Shown: positions 50,944-59,373, counted from the stretch's first letter. The stretch is 64,000 bases of DNA from an uncultured Acetatifactor sp. (GCA_910585015.1 CAJUCT010000003.1:128490-192489); one strand, 5' to 3'. Numbers and translations are program-made. Notes: a model not told the origin generated them from the letters alone.

Positions 50944-52206
50944 ATGGGAATGACGATGACGCAGAAGATTCTGGCAGCGGCGGCAGGGCTTGACAAGGTT
51001 GAGGCGGGCCAGCTGATCGAGGCTAATCTTGACCTGGTGCTGGGCAATGACATTACCAGTCCGGTGGCCATCAAGGAGATGGACAAGATGAAGGTGCAGG
51101 GAGTGTTCGACAAGGACAAGATCGCCCTGGTGCCGGATCATTTTGTGCCCAACAAGGACATCAAGTCCGCGGAGCACTGCAAATGTGTGAGAGAGTTTGC
51201 CAGAAAGAATGAGATTACCAATTATTTTGAAGTGGGAGAGATGGGTATTGAACATGCGCTGCTGCCGGAGAAAGGTCTGACGGTGGCAGGGGACGTGATC
51301 ATCGGCGCGGATTCCCACACCTGTACCTACGGCGCGCTGGGCGCTTTTTCCACCGGTGTGGGCAGCACGGACATGGCAGCGGGGATGGCCACGGGCAAGG
51401 CATGGTTCAAGGTGCCCGCGGCCATCAGGTTCAACCTCACCGGAAAGCTGCCTAAATGGGTCAGCGGCAAGGATGTGATTCTTCATATTATTGGCATGAT
51501 CGGCGTGGACGGCGCACTGTACAAATCCATGGAATTTGTGGGGGACGGCATCGCCAGCCTGTCCATGGATGACCGCTTTACCATCGCCAACATGGCCATT
51601 GAGGCCGGAGGAAAGAACGGGATTTTCCCGGTGGACGACAGGGCGAAAGCCTACATGGAGGAGCACAGCGCCAGAGCTTACAAGATCTACGAGGCCGATG
51701 AGGACGCGGTTTATGATCAGGAATATACCATTGATCTAAGCACCCTGCGGCCCACCATTGCGTTTCCTCATCTGCCGGAGAATACCCACACCATCGACGA
51801 GATCCGGGAGGATATCGCTATTGACCAGGTGGTAATCGGTTCCTGTACCAATGGGCGCCTTTCGGATCTGCGGACGGCGGCGGAGGTGCTTAAGGGCCGT
51901 CATGTACAGAAGGGGATGCGCTGTATCGTGATACCCGCTACCCAGGCCATCTATATGCAGGCCATGGAAGAGGGACTTTTGAAAACATTTATTGAGGCCG
52001 GAGCCATTGTCAGCACTCCCACCTGCGGTCCCTGCCTGGGTGGCTATATGGGCATATTGGCGGAGGGAGAGCGCTGCGTCTCCACCACCAACCGCAACTT
52101 TGTGGGCCGCATGGGCCATGTGACCAGCGAAATCTATCTGGCCAGCCCCGCCGTGGCTGCCGCCAGCGCAGTGACAGGGAAGATTTCCAGCCCGGAGCAG
52201 CTGTAG
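50944..52206 (+). CDS. leuC: 3-isopropylmalate dehydratase large subunit
   Basis: With LeuD it isomerises 2-isopropylmalate to 3-isopropylmalate in leucine synthesis. The 420-residue protein is the short (archaeal/clostridial) LeuC type of the aconitase family and binds a 4Fe-4S cluster through C301 (GSCTNGRLSDLR) and C361/C364 (CGPCLGG). The N-terminal region has DLVLGNDITSPVAIKEM and VPDHFVPNKDIKSAEH. An AGGAGG site lies 5-10 bp before the ATG. leuD follows after 157 bp. The short type could also act in related isomerisations such as homoaconitase, but the leuCD pair and a nearby LysR gene favour leucine. Confidence 0.93.
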   Translation: MGMTMTQKILAAAAGLDKVEAGQLIEANLDLVLGNDITSPVAIKEMDKMKVQGVFDKDKIALVPDHFVPNKDIKSAEHCKCVREFARKNEITNYFEVGEMGIEHALLPEKGLTVAGDVIIGADSHTCTYGALGAFSTGVGSTDMAAGMATGKAWFKVPAAIRFNLTGKLPKWVSGKDVILHIIGMIGVDGALYKSMEFVGDGIASLSMDDRFTIANMAIEAGGKNGIFPVDDRAKAYMEEHSARAYKIYEADEDAVYDQEYTIDLSTLRPTIAFPHLPENTHTIDEIREDIAIDQVVIGSCTNGRLSDLRTAAEVLKGRHVQKGMRCIVIPATQAIYMQAMEEGLLKTFIEAGAIVSTPTCGPCLGGYMGILAEGERCVSTTNRNFVGRMGHVTSEIYLASPAVAAASAVTGKISSPEQL

Positions 52207-52238
52207 AAACGGCGGAACTATAAACCAAATTCTAAACA

Positions 52239-52329
52239 GCATATCCCCGAACGGAACACTGCGCAACATAGGGGCGCCTAAGCGACCATATGCCGCGCGC
52301 TGGACTTGTGTGCCGAGAGGGGGATATGC
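52239..52329. repeat. Inverted repeat in the leuC-leuD gap
   Basis: GCATATCCCC (52239-52248) is matched by GGGGATATGC (52320-52329). The right arm continues GGAACTGGAACTCTAAAT into the leuD ribosome-binding site. A similar ATGCGGAACTCTAAAT string precedes the TldE gene (42494) and a shorter form precedes 43926. Confidence 0.5.
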
Positions 52330-52363
52330 GGAACTGGAACTCTAAATAGGAGGCTATAATCAT

Positions 52364-52849
52364 ATGAAAGCAAATGGAACTGTCTTTCGTTACGGAGACA
52401 ATGTAGATACAGATGTAATCATACCCGCCAGATATCTGAATTCCTCGGACCCGGCGGAACTGGCAACTCACTGCATGGAGGATATTGACCAGGATTTTGT
52501 GAAAAAAGTGCAGAAAGGTGATATTATCGTTGCGGATAAAAACTTCGGCTGTGGTTCTTCCAGGGAACATGCGCCCATCGCCATCAAGGCGGCAGGGGTA
52601 AGCTGTGTTATCGCGGAGACTTTTGCCAGAATATTTTACCGCAACGCCATCAATATCGGGCTTCCCATTATCGAATGCCCGGAGGCCAGCCAGGGTATAG
52701 AGGCAGGAGATCAGGTCGAGGTGGACTTTGACAGCGGTATGATTTACAACCGCACCAAGGGAACCCAGTTCAAAGGGCAGGCGTTCCCCGAGTTCATGCA
52801 GAAGATCATCGCCGCCGAAGGGCTGATTAACTACATCAACAACAAGTAA
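52364..52849 (+). CDS. leuD: 3-isopropylmalate dehydratase small subunit
   Basis: The swivel-domain partner of LeuC. The 161-residue protein has the diagnostic start YGDNVDTDVIIPARYLN (about residues 9-25), the active-site loop FGCGSSREHAPIAIKAAGV (about 61-79) and IFYRNAINIGLP (about 90-101). It belongs with the short LeuC type. An AGGAGG site precedes it, and a strong terminator follows at 52858. leuA and leuB are not in the window. Confidence 0.95.
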   Translation: MKANGTVFRYGDNVDTDVIIPARYLNSSDPAELATHCMEDIDQDFVKKVQKGDIIVADKNFGCGSSREHAPIAIKAAGVSCVIAETFARIFYRNAINIGLPIIECPEASQGIEAGDQVEVDFDSGMIYNRTKGTQFKGQAFPEFMQKIIAAEGLINYINNK

Positions 52850-52857
52850 AACAAAGA

Positions 52858-52894
52858 ATCGGGAAGCAGCCGGGAAGGTTGCTTTCCGATTTTT
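52858..52894 (+). terminator. Intrinsic terminator after leuD
   Basis: ATCGGGAAGCAGCC pairs with GGTTGCTTTCCGAT, with G-T pairs and a mismatch, around GGGAA, followed by TTTTT. Confidence 0.85.
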
Positions 52895-52954
52895 ATCGAT
52901 ACCATAGCGGGACTGACAGTGCTGTTTCGGATACTGTGGGAGGTGAATACGGAT

Positions 52955-53367
52955 ATGAAACAACCCTCGATACTTTTTAAATACAGACAAGAAAAGTATC
53001 TGTTTCATGGAAGCCCAATTAAAATAGAGACTCTGTCTCCGAGACAGGCTCATGACACTGAATATGAGGCGGGCTGCCAAGAGGCCGTATATGCTACGGA
53101 CAATCTGGATATGGCGATATGCTTTGCAATGGGGTGGAGGGCGGTGAGGATTCTGAGAGGACAATGCTGCCGGAATACGGTATGAAAATGCTGTTTAAGA
53201 ACTGCCATCCCAGGTATGGACGAAAGGGATATATTTATGTTTTAAACAGAGATGAATTTGTTCATGCCATGGGGAGTCAGTGGGTCGCCTATAAAGAGCA
53301 GATCCCGGAGAATAGAAAATTCCTGCAAAAATGTTTTACGATTAGTGACAAGAGTGCTATAATATAA
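52955..53367 (+). pseudogene. Frameshifted small gene (YLFHGSP... family)
   Basis: The first frame (from ATG 52955) reads YLFHGSPIKIETLSPRQAHD and AVYATDNLDMAICFAMG, then runs off into a stop at 53183. The second frame (from about 53130) continues VEGGEDSERTMLPEYGMKML and YIYVLNRDEFVHAMGSQW to a stop at 53365. One missing G in the GGGG run at about 53130 would explain the break. The FHGSP start and the ATD..MAI motif look like a family of small bacterial proteins with an ADP-ribosyltransferase-like layout, but I cannot confirm that. It may be a recent mutation, a sequencing error or a phase-variable run. It follows the leuD terminator and precedes the repeat array. Confidence 0.6.
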
Positions 53368-53370
53368 GTT

Positions 53371-53600
53371 TAGAACTAACGTTCCAAATACACATTAAGG
53401 AATATCGCCGGGACAAGGTAAGTTTGGAAGTAAAACTTCCAAATACGCATTAACGCAATATCGCAGGCTCAGCCTGCGATATGCAGGAAAAAGGTAAGTT
53501 TGGAAGTGAAACTTCCAAAAAATTATTAACGCAATAACATGGGCATAGCGGGAGTTTGGCTTAGGCCAAACTCCGGTTATGCAGGGACAAGGGAAGTGTA
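53371..53600 (+). repeat. Tandem array of intergenic hairpin modules (unit 3)
   Basis: The stretch holds about three related modules. AAGGTAAGTTTGGAAG recurs at 53415 and 53491, giving a 76-bp period. Each carries a TTTGGAAG/CTTCCAAA hairpin, and the middle one has GCAATATCGCAGGCT against AGCCTGCGATATGC followed by AGGAAAAAGGTAAG. The last module has the long stem GGAGTTTGGC/GCCAAACTCC within CATAGC and GGTTATG, followed by CAGGGACAAGGGAAG, which is the ribosome-binding site of the MATE gene. Relatives stand before phoH and the glycosyltransferase. Confidence 0.75.
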
Positions 53601-53602
53601 TT

Positions 53603-54973
53603 ATGAAAAATGTTTCCGCAAACAAAAACAAATATGAGATGGATATGTGCAGCGGCAGTCTGCTGCCCAAGATTCTGTTGTATTCTCTGCCGCTGATGCT
53701 GTCAGGAATTTTACAGCTGTTATTTAACGCCGCGGACATTGTGGTGGTGGGACGCTTCGCGGGCAATGACGCCCTGGCGGCGGTGGGGTCTACCAGTTCG
53801 CTGATCAATCTGCTGGTGAACGTGTTCATGGGTCTGTCCGTGGGAACCAATGTGATGGTGGCCAGATTCTATGGGGCAGGACAGAAAAAGGAACTGGAAG
53901 AGATGGTACATACCGCCATACTGACATCCATTGTCAGCGGCGTGATCCTGATTTTTGTGGGGCTGGCCCTGTCCCGGCCCGCGCTTCTTTTGATGGACAC
54001 TCCGGAGAATGTGATTGATCAGTCGGTGCTGTATATCCGTATCTATTTTGTGGGGATGCCTGCCATGATGCTTTATAACTTTGGCAGCGCGGTGCTGCGG
54101 GCGGTGGGAGATACCAGACGGCCCCTGTATTTTCTGATGATCGCGGGAGTTATCAATGTGGTTCTGAATCTGTTCTTTGTGATTTCCCTGTCCATGGGTG
54201 TGGCGGGAGTGGCGCTGGCCACCATCATCTCCCAGGCTGTCTCGGCAATCCTGGTACTCCTGTGCCTGATGCGTTCCGAGAGCGATTACCGTGTCGAACT
54301 GAATAAACTGCGCATTGTGAAGGATAAAATGCTGAAAATGATCCAAATCGGCCTGCCTGCGGGAATGCAGGGAGCCCTGTTTTCCGTCTCCAATGTGTTG
54401 ATCCAGTCCTCGGTGAACTCCTTTGGATCCATCGCCATGGCGGGCAACACAGCGGCCCAGAACCTGGAGGGCTTTGTCTACACGGCCATGAATGCCCTGC
54501 ACCAGACCTGCATCAGCTTCACCGGGCAGAATTACGGCGCGAAACAGTATAAACGGATGGGGAAAATTCTGCTGATCTGTCAGGGCTGTGTCATTGTGGT
54601 GGGTGTGCTTATGGGCACCGGGGTTTATCTGGCGGGGGGAACCTTGCTAAAACTCTACTCTCCTGACCCGGAGGTGATTCAATATGGAATGCTGCGTCTT
54701 TCCTATATCTGTACCACCTACGCCCTGTGCGGCATGATGGATGTGATGGTGGGATCGCTTCGGGGCATGGGCTACAGCATTATGCCCATGCTGGTGTCCC
54801 TGACCGGGGCCTGCCTGTTTCGGATAGTGTGGATCATGACCATCTTCAAAGCCCATCACAGCCTGGAGATACTGTATGTGTCCTATCCTATCAGCTGGGG
54901 ACTGACTTTTGCGGCGCATCTGCTGTGCTTCCTGGTGGTATATGGCAGGATACGGCGGCAGAAGGCAAAATAA
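53603..54973 (+). CDS. MATE family efflux transporter
   Basis: A 456-residue, 12-helix Na+- or H+-coupled multidrug exporter of the MATE/NorM-DinF family. Typical blocks are present: SLPLMLSGILQLLFNAADIVVVGRFAG near the N-terminus, the LLVNVFMGLSVGTNVMVARFYGAG helix pair and the repeat LINPQ-like GNTAAQNLEGFVYTAMNALHQTCISF in the second half. The ATG at 53603 follows GGGAAG supplied by the repeat array. The substrate is unknown; clostridial members often export drugs or dyes. Confidence 0.93.
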   Translation: MKNVSANKNKYEMDMCSGSLLPKILLYSLPLMLSGILQLLFNAADIVVVGRFAGNDALAAVGSTSSLINLLVNVFMGLSVGTNVMVARFYGAGQKKELEEMVHTAILTSIVSGVILIFVGLALSRPALLLMDTPENVIDQSVLYIRIYFVGMPAMMLYNFGSAVLRAVGDTRRPLYFLMIAGVINVVLNLFFVISLSMGVAGVALATIISQAVSAILVLLCLMRSESDYRVELNKLRIVKDKMLKMIQIGLPAGMQGALFSVSNVLIQSSVNSFGSIAMAGNTAAQNLEGFVYTAMNALHQTCISFTGQNYGAKQYKRMGKILLICQGCVIVVGVLMGTGVYLAGGTLLKLYSPDPEVIQYGMLRLSYICTTYALCGMMDVMVGSLRGMGYSIMPMLVSLTGACLFRIVWIMTIFKAHHSLEILYVSYPISWGLTFAAHLLCFLVVYGRIRRQKAK

Positions 54974-55043
54974 ACGGAACCATAGATCCAACGTAGCAGA
55001 AAATAGCACAATAAAAGAAAGCACTTGAAACATATGTTCTGCT

Positions 55044-55484
55044 ATGATAGAATGGATAAGCAAACTGCAAACAGGATCCGGTCTATGTGAAACAGATCAG
55101 GGGTTATTTTTTCTCTCTGTTTTTTCGGGTATTGTGCTGACCTGGGATAGAATACGGAAGAATACTTTAAGGTACTGGTGGATATTTCCATGCTCTATAT
55201 TTTATGTGGTTTCCGCTCTGCTCAGTACATTCACTGCGTACATAGCCCATGATGATCCCGCGGATCCCAATTTCAGGAGATATGAGAACTGGGGATTAAA
55301 AGATTTTGTTCTGAATGATATCAAAACATTAATTATATGGCTGCTGATCGGTGCGGCGCTCTATTTTGTGTTTGAAAGAAAAGCGTGTAAAAGGTTTATA
55401 AAAGTGGGATGTATAGCTTTGCTGGCATTTTTGGCGGTTCTGTCGGCGGTGGTAATCCTACTGTCAATTACAAAGCTTTCGTAA
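55044..55484 (+). CDS. Hypothetical membrane protein, three helices
   Basis: A 146-residue frame with three clear transmembrane helices (about residues 20-38, 47-66 and 97-111, plus a fourth near 122-143). I do not recognise the family. The start is uncertain: ATG 55044 has no ribosome-binding site and overlaps a promoter-like pair, TTGAAA (55025-55030) and TAGAAT (55048-55053) with 17-bp spacing. The true start could be a later GTG, or the promoter may serve ruvAB. It lies between the MATE gene and ruvA with no obvious functional link. Confidence 0.5.
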   Translation: MIEWISKLQTGSGLCETDQGLFFLSVFSGIVLTWDRIRKNTLRYWWIFPCSIFYVVSALLSTFTAYIAHDDPADPNFRRYENWGLKDFVLNDIKTLIIWLLIGAALYFVFERKACKRFIKVGCIALLAFLAVLSAVVILLSITKLS

Positions 55485-55516
55485 ATTGTTTGATTCTGGT
55501 TTGGGAAGGGGAGCCT

Positions 55517-56128
55517 ATGTTTGCTTATGTAAAGGGAATTGTGGCGGATATAGCGCAGGATTGCTGTGTCATAGACGTGCATGACGTGGGGATGAATATC
55601 CATATTTCGGCTCAGACGGCGGCCAGGATGCCGGGGATAGGGCAGGAGGCTAAGCTGTACACCTATACCAGCGTCCGGGAGGACGCGTTCTGGCTCTATG
55701 GCTTCCTGTCCAAAGGGGATTTGGAGATGTTTAAGCGCTGTATCACCGTCAGCGGCATCGGTCCCAAAGGGGCGCTGGGCCTGCTGTCCGTGATGGACGG
55801 AGATCAGCTGCGCTTTGCGATTCTGGCCCAGGATGTGAAGGCAATCTCCAAGGCTCCCGGCATCGGCAAGCGCACGGCGGAACGGCTGGTGCTGGAATTG
55901 AAGGACAAGCTGGATTTGGGGCCTGCTGATATTTCAACGGAAGCGGCTGTCTACGGGAACGAAACAGGGACCGTCATGGATCATCCCGGCAAACGGGAGG
56001 CAGTGGAGGCCCTGGTGGCGCTGGGCTACGGGCAGGCCGAGGCCATGAAGGCAGTGGGCCAGGTGGAGGGAGCGGACACACTGGATTCCTCCGCGCTGTT
56101 AAAGCAGGCGCTTAAGAAGATGTTTTAG
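55517..56128 (+). CDS. ruvA: Holliday junction DNA helicase subunit RuvA
   Basis: Binds Holliday junctions as a tetramer and loads RuvB for branch migration. The 203-residue protein has the N-terminal OB domain (FAYVKGIVADIAQDCCVIDV), two helix-hairpin-helix motifs (about residues 72-91 and 107-126, the second in KAPGIGKRTAERLVLELKDK) and the C-terminal RuvB-contact domain (about 155-203). ATG 55517 is set by GGGAAGGGGAG. ruvB begins 12 bp after the stop. Confidence 0.95.
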   Translation: MFAYVKGIVADIAQDCCVIDVHDVGMNIHISAQTAARMPGIGQEAKLYTYTSVREDAFWLYGFLSKGDLEMFKRCITVSGIGPKGALGLLSVMDGDQLRFAILAQDVKAISKAPGIGKRTAERLVLELKDKLDLGPADISTEAAVYGNETGTVMDHPGKREAVEALVALGYGQAEAMKAVGQVEGADTLDSSALLKQALKKMF

Positions 56129-56140
56129 ACAGAGGTAAAT

Positions 56141-57139
56141 ATGGCGAAGAGAATGATAGAGACCAACCTGACCGAGGAGGACGTAAAGATCGAAGGATCC
56201 CTGCGGCCCCAGGTACTTGAGGATTATATCGGACAGTCCAAGGTAAAACAAACCCTGAAAATCTATATAGAGGCGGCCAGGCAGAGGGGGGATGCCCTGG
56301 ATCATGTGCTGTTTTACGGCCCTCCAGGTCTGGGCAAGACCACTTTAGCCGCTATCATTGCCAATGAGATGGGGGTACACTTGAAGGTGACCAGCGGCCC
56401 CGCTATTGAGAAGCCGGGGGAACTGGCCGCTATCCTGAACAATCTGGAGGAAGGGGATCTTCTGTTTGTGGACGAGATTCACCGTTTAAGCCGCCAGGTG
56501 GAGGAAGTGTTGTACCCCGCCATGGAGGATTACTGTATTGATGTGATGATCGGCAAGGGACCCACGGCCCGATCCGTGCGTCTGGATCTTCCCAGGTTCA
56601 CTCTTGTGGGAGCCACCACCAGGGTAGGGCTCTTGACGGCTCCGCTGCGGGATCGCTTCGGCATGATTCATCATCTGGAGTTTTATTCCATCGAGGAACT
56701 GAAACTGATAATCCAGCATTCCGCCAGGGTGTTGGGAGTGGAGATTGACGAGAGGGGCGCGGTGGAATTGGCCCGCCGCAGCCGGGGCACCCCCAGACTG
56801 GCCAACAGGATACTGAAGCGGGTACGGGATTTTGCCCAGGTAAAGCATGACGGCAGGATCACCGAGGAGGTGGCCCGGGAGGCTCTGGATCTGATGGATG
56901 TGGACAAGCTGGGACTGGACCATATTGACCGCAATATCTTAAATACCATGATTGAGAAGTTCCAGGGGGGCCCGGTGGGACTGGACACTCTGGCCGCCGC
57001 CATCGGGGAGGATGCCGGAACCATCGAGGATGTGGTGGAGCCCTACCTGCTGAAAAACGGCCTGATCAACCGCACCCCCCGGGGCCGGGTGGTAACGGAG
57101 TGCGCCTATCGGCATCTGGGGCTGGAGCCGTTATCGTGA
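56141..57139 (+). CDS. ruvB: Holliday junction branch migration ATPase RuvB
   Basis: The hexameric AAA+ motor of the RuvAB complex. The 332-residue protein has Walker A GPPGLGKTTLA (about residues 60-70), Walker B VDEIHRLSRQVEEVLYPAMED (about 110-130), sensor 1 in GATTRVGLLTAPLRDRFG and the C-terminal winged helix (QFGGPVGL-type block, about 265-330). Start ATG 56141 follows AGAGGT. The last 74 bp overlap the 3' end of the convergent DUF6688-type gene, so neither gene has room for a terminator between them. Confidence 0.97.
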   Translation: MAKRMIETNLTEEDVKIEGSLRPQVLEDYIGQSKVKQTLKIYIEAARQRGDALDHVLFYGPPGLGKTTLAAIIANEMGVHLKVTSGPAIEKPGELAAILNNLEEGDLLFVDEIHRLSRQVEEVLYPAMEDYCIDVMIGKGPTARSVRLDLPRFTLVGATTRVGLLTAPLRDRFGMIHHLEFYSIEELKLIIQHSARVLGVEIDERGAVELARRSRGTPRLANRILKRVRDFAQVKHDGRITEEVAREALDLMDVDKLGLDHIDRNILNTMIEKFQGGPVGLDTLAAAIGEDAGTIEDVVEPYLLKNGLINRTPRGRVVTECAYRHLGLEPLS

Positions 57140-58481
57140 CGGGATCAGGGACAGGAGTGGCTGCGCCGGGGAAATCCTGCAGACCCTTTCCGGTGTACTG
57201 AAGCGCAATGCGGTTTTCGGGAGTTGTATCCACCAGATACAACACAATCAGAAAAAACCATTCCAGAGGTTTCATCAGAAAGTAGATCAGATCGGCCGTG
57301 TATCTGGAGCGGATCAGCTTTGCTACCGGGAAACCGCAGGTGTCATACACATGCCTTATCACTTTGTGAAATCCCGGCGTTTTTTCCTCCAATATTTGTT
57401 CGAAAGCGTTTGCCACACAGAGTTGTCTGTTCACAATCACTTCATGACCGTGCCTTACCCCGAGACGCTGGGGCTTCACAATATTTTTATGCCCGCCTGC
57501 GGCCACGGTACAGAGGTAATGTTCGTCATAGTAAATGTTCTGAGGCGCCACTTGCTGCGAGAGGTTCCACTGCGCCGTCTCCGTGAAAGCCTTTATGACG
57601 GCATCCGGTCTTTGTCCCGCCAAAAGCAGCAGCACAATCAGAATGCCTAACAGCGGCCACATCAGCATAAACGCGGCGAAGGGCCAGCGCCTTGAGCGCA
57701 TCAAAAGCCGATTGCAGATCTGCAGCCATGAGTGTTCTTCCTGATTCCAGTGAGGATACTGTTCCCATTCCCATACTTTGTGGCGCACTGTTCTGGCGGT
57801 GATGATCACACAGTTCAGTGGAAGCAGGAGCAGGTAGATATCCATAAACGAATGCTGTGGAGAATCCGGAGGGTATACCTGTATGCCCCAGAGAATGCTT
57901 TCTGCCGTTCCCAGATACATTGCCGCCATCCCCAGCACCGGTATGAGGGGCGGCGTCTTTTTGGGAGAGGCGTAAAAGTTCAGGGTCAAATAGCCGACGT
58001 ATCCCACCAGAGCCAGTATCCATATGGTGGGGGCATAGTGGGTAAAAATGGGCGTGTGGGTCTCGGCGTTGTACAGGACCTCATTCCAGTTTTTTCCAAA
58101 CTCTACGCTGTAGAATACTTCCAGATAAATAATACTGTATAGTACCCCCAGCGGAATTGCCGCCACATCAAAACCCCGTCCCCTTCTGTAAGTCTCCTCA
58201 TGGCCATGTCCCCTTATTGCCAGATATATTTCCGCCGCTGTTATTATCCAGGGAAAGACTAAACAGCCGGCGCCAAGGGATCCCAGCATGATAAGTTCAA
58301 GCAGATCATCCAGATCGCGTTCCACTGCCAGCGTCCACAGCACCACAACTACTATTCCTGCCAGCGGTGTCAACAGGGCCAGGGTCAGACAGGGATGTTT
58401 TGACCATATTCTGGATTTTGTTTCCGGCTCTTTTCTGCCTGCGGTTTTGTCCCCGGTTTCCGGGATGATTTCGTTAGCCAC
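57066..58481 (-). CDS. DUF6688-like multi-pass membrane protein
   Basis: A 471-residue protein with about eight predicted helices in the first two thirds, then a soluble region with VKPQRLGVRHGHEVIVNRQL, CVANAFEQILEEKTPGFHKV and VYDTCGFPVAKLIRS, and a last helix pair near LMKPLEWFFLIVLYLVDTTP. I recognise this as the type called DUF6688 in Firmicutes, with moderate certainty; its function is unknown. The start codon is GTG 58481 with AAGAAGGAA upstream and a good promoter. The last 25 residues, rich in Pro, Asp and Gly, are read from DNA that also encodes the RuvB C-terminus on the other strand, so this tail may be recent. Confidence 0.8.
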   Translation of the reverse strand: MANEIIPETGDKTAGRKEPETKSRIWSKHPCLTLALLTPLAGIVVVVLWTLAVERDLDDLLELIMLGSLGAGCLVFPWIITAAEIYLAIRGHGHEETYRRGRGFDVAAIPLGVLYSIIYLEVFYSVEFGKNWNEVLYNAETHTPIFTHYAPTIWILALVGYVGYLTLNFYASPKKTPPLIPVLGMAAMYLGTAESILWGIQVYPPDSPQHSFMDIYLLLLPLNCVIITARTVRHKVWEWEQYPHWNQEEHSWLQICNRLLMRSRRWPFAAFMLMWPLLGILIVLLLLAGQRPDAVIKAFTETAQWNLSQQVAPQNIYYDEHYLCTVAAGGHKNIVKPQRLGVRHGHEVIVNRQLCVANAFEQILEEKTPGFHKVIRHVYDTCGFPVAKLIRSRYTADLIYFLMKPLEWFFLIVLYLVDTTPENRIALQYTGKGLQDFPGAATPVPDPVTITAPAPDADRRTPLPPGPGGCG

Positions 58482-58561
58482 TGCTTTTCCTTCTTTCTTT
58501 TCTCTGTTTCCTGGCTTTGCTTTACCTGTGTCTTTTTCTTGCGAGCCTTTTCAGTGCCCCC

Positions 58562-58590
58562 AATATAGCATTTATATGATTGAAAGTCAA
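58562..58590 (-). promoter_or_regulatory. Promoter for the DUF6688-type gene
   Basis: On the minus strand TTGACT (complement of 58585-58590) and TATATT (complement of 58562-58567) are spaced by 17 bp. Confidence 0.65.
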
Positions 58591-58731
58591 TATATTTTTA
58601 TTGAATATCAATAAATGTTTGAAATGTTTGATATATGGGAGGCAACTCTATCGTAATAGGCAGGAGTGTCTGCATCAGCGGCAGAATACGTTTCTTCGTA
58701 GAAAAGATTTTAGGAAAATAGCGGAATGGGC

Positions 58732-58760
58732 TTGTCTGCCCGCCGGATCTGATATATAAT
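58732..58760 (+). promoter_or_regulatory. Sigma-A promoter for zapA
   Basis: TTGTCT (58732-58737) and a consensus TATAAT (58755-58760) are spaced by 17 bp. Apart from the two promoters I see nothing in the 356-bp gap 58482-58837. Confidence 0.7.
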
Positions 58761-58837
58761 AGTAAAAATAGATGTTGTGTTCTGATAGTACAAAGGAACG
58801 CATATATTGTAGTTTTTTGTCGGAAAGGATGGAAAAT

Positions 58838-59251
58838 ATGGCTTCCAAAACAGATACTGAGGTAATCATCGGCGGAAAAGTATTTACACTCAGCGGTTAC
58901 GAAAGCGAGGAGTATCTGCAGAAAGTGGCCTCCTATATCAATAATAAAGTGAACGAATACAGTAAGATGGACAGCTTTCGCAGGCAGCCGCTGGACACCC
59001 AGGGAGTGCTGCTGCAGCTGAATATAGCGGACGATTATTTCAAGGCCAAGAAACAGATCTCCATGCTTGAAGAGGAACTGCAGCGCAAGGAAAAGGAGTT
59101 GTACGATTTAAAACATGAGTTGATCTCCTCCCAGATCAAGATGGAGAATATGGAAAAGGATTCCAGGGAGATGGAAATACAACTGCGGGAGAAAGCCAAG
59201 CAGATTGAAAAACTGGAAAAGGAACAGAAAAATAAAAAGCTGCCAGTGTAG
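58838..59251 (+). CDS. zapA: Cell division protein ZapA
   Basis: A 137-residue cytosolic protein that bundles and stabilises FtsZ filaments at the division site. The N-terminal ZapA domain (about residues 5-70) includes EVIIGGKVFTLSGYESEEYL and VASYINNKVNEYSKMDSFRR. The C-terminal coiled coil (about 75-135) is long and lysine/glutamate-rich. I chose ATG 58838, preceded by GGATGGAAAAT; ATG 58829 is an alternative only three codons longer. The terminator's left arm overlaps the last codons. Confidence 0.88.
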   Translation: MASKTDTEVIIGGKVFTLSGYESEEYLQKVASYINNKVNEYSKMDSFRRQPLDTQGVLLQLNIADDYFKAKKQISMLEEELQRKEKELYDLKHELISSQIKMENMEKDSREMEIQLREKAKQIEKLEKEQKNKKLPV

Positions 59252-59262
59252 GGCAGCTTTTC
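59235..59262 (+). terminator. Terminator overlapping the end of zapA
   Basis: AAAAGCTGCC (59235-59244) and GGCAGCTTTT (59252-59261) form a perfect 10-bp stem. The stop codon (59249-59251) lies in the loop. Confidence 0.8.
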
Positions 59263-59373
59263 TGCTATACCCGATATGCGGAAGTTGTGCGGAGGCGGCA
59301 CAGAAGCGACGCAGATCGGAAGGCGGCAAAACTGGAACGATGGCCCGGCGGGGACGGGCAGATAGGAATGGAC

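Noticed and set aside
53371..53600. CRISPR array
   Set aside because: The repeats are palindromic and diverged, only about three in number, and the spaces between them are parts of the same modules rather than unrelated spacers; no cas genes are present.
53603..54973. MATE gene as part of a defence island with the frameshifted gene
   Set aside because: Flanking genes are leuCD and ruvAB housekeeping genes, and nothing else in the stretch resembles a known defence system.
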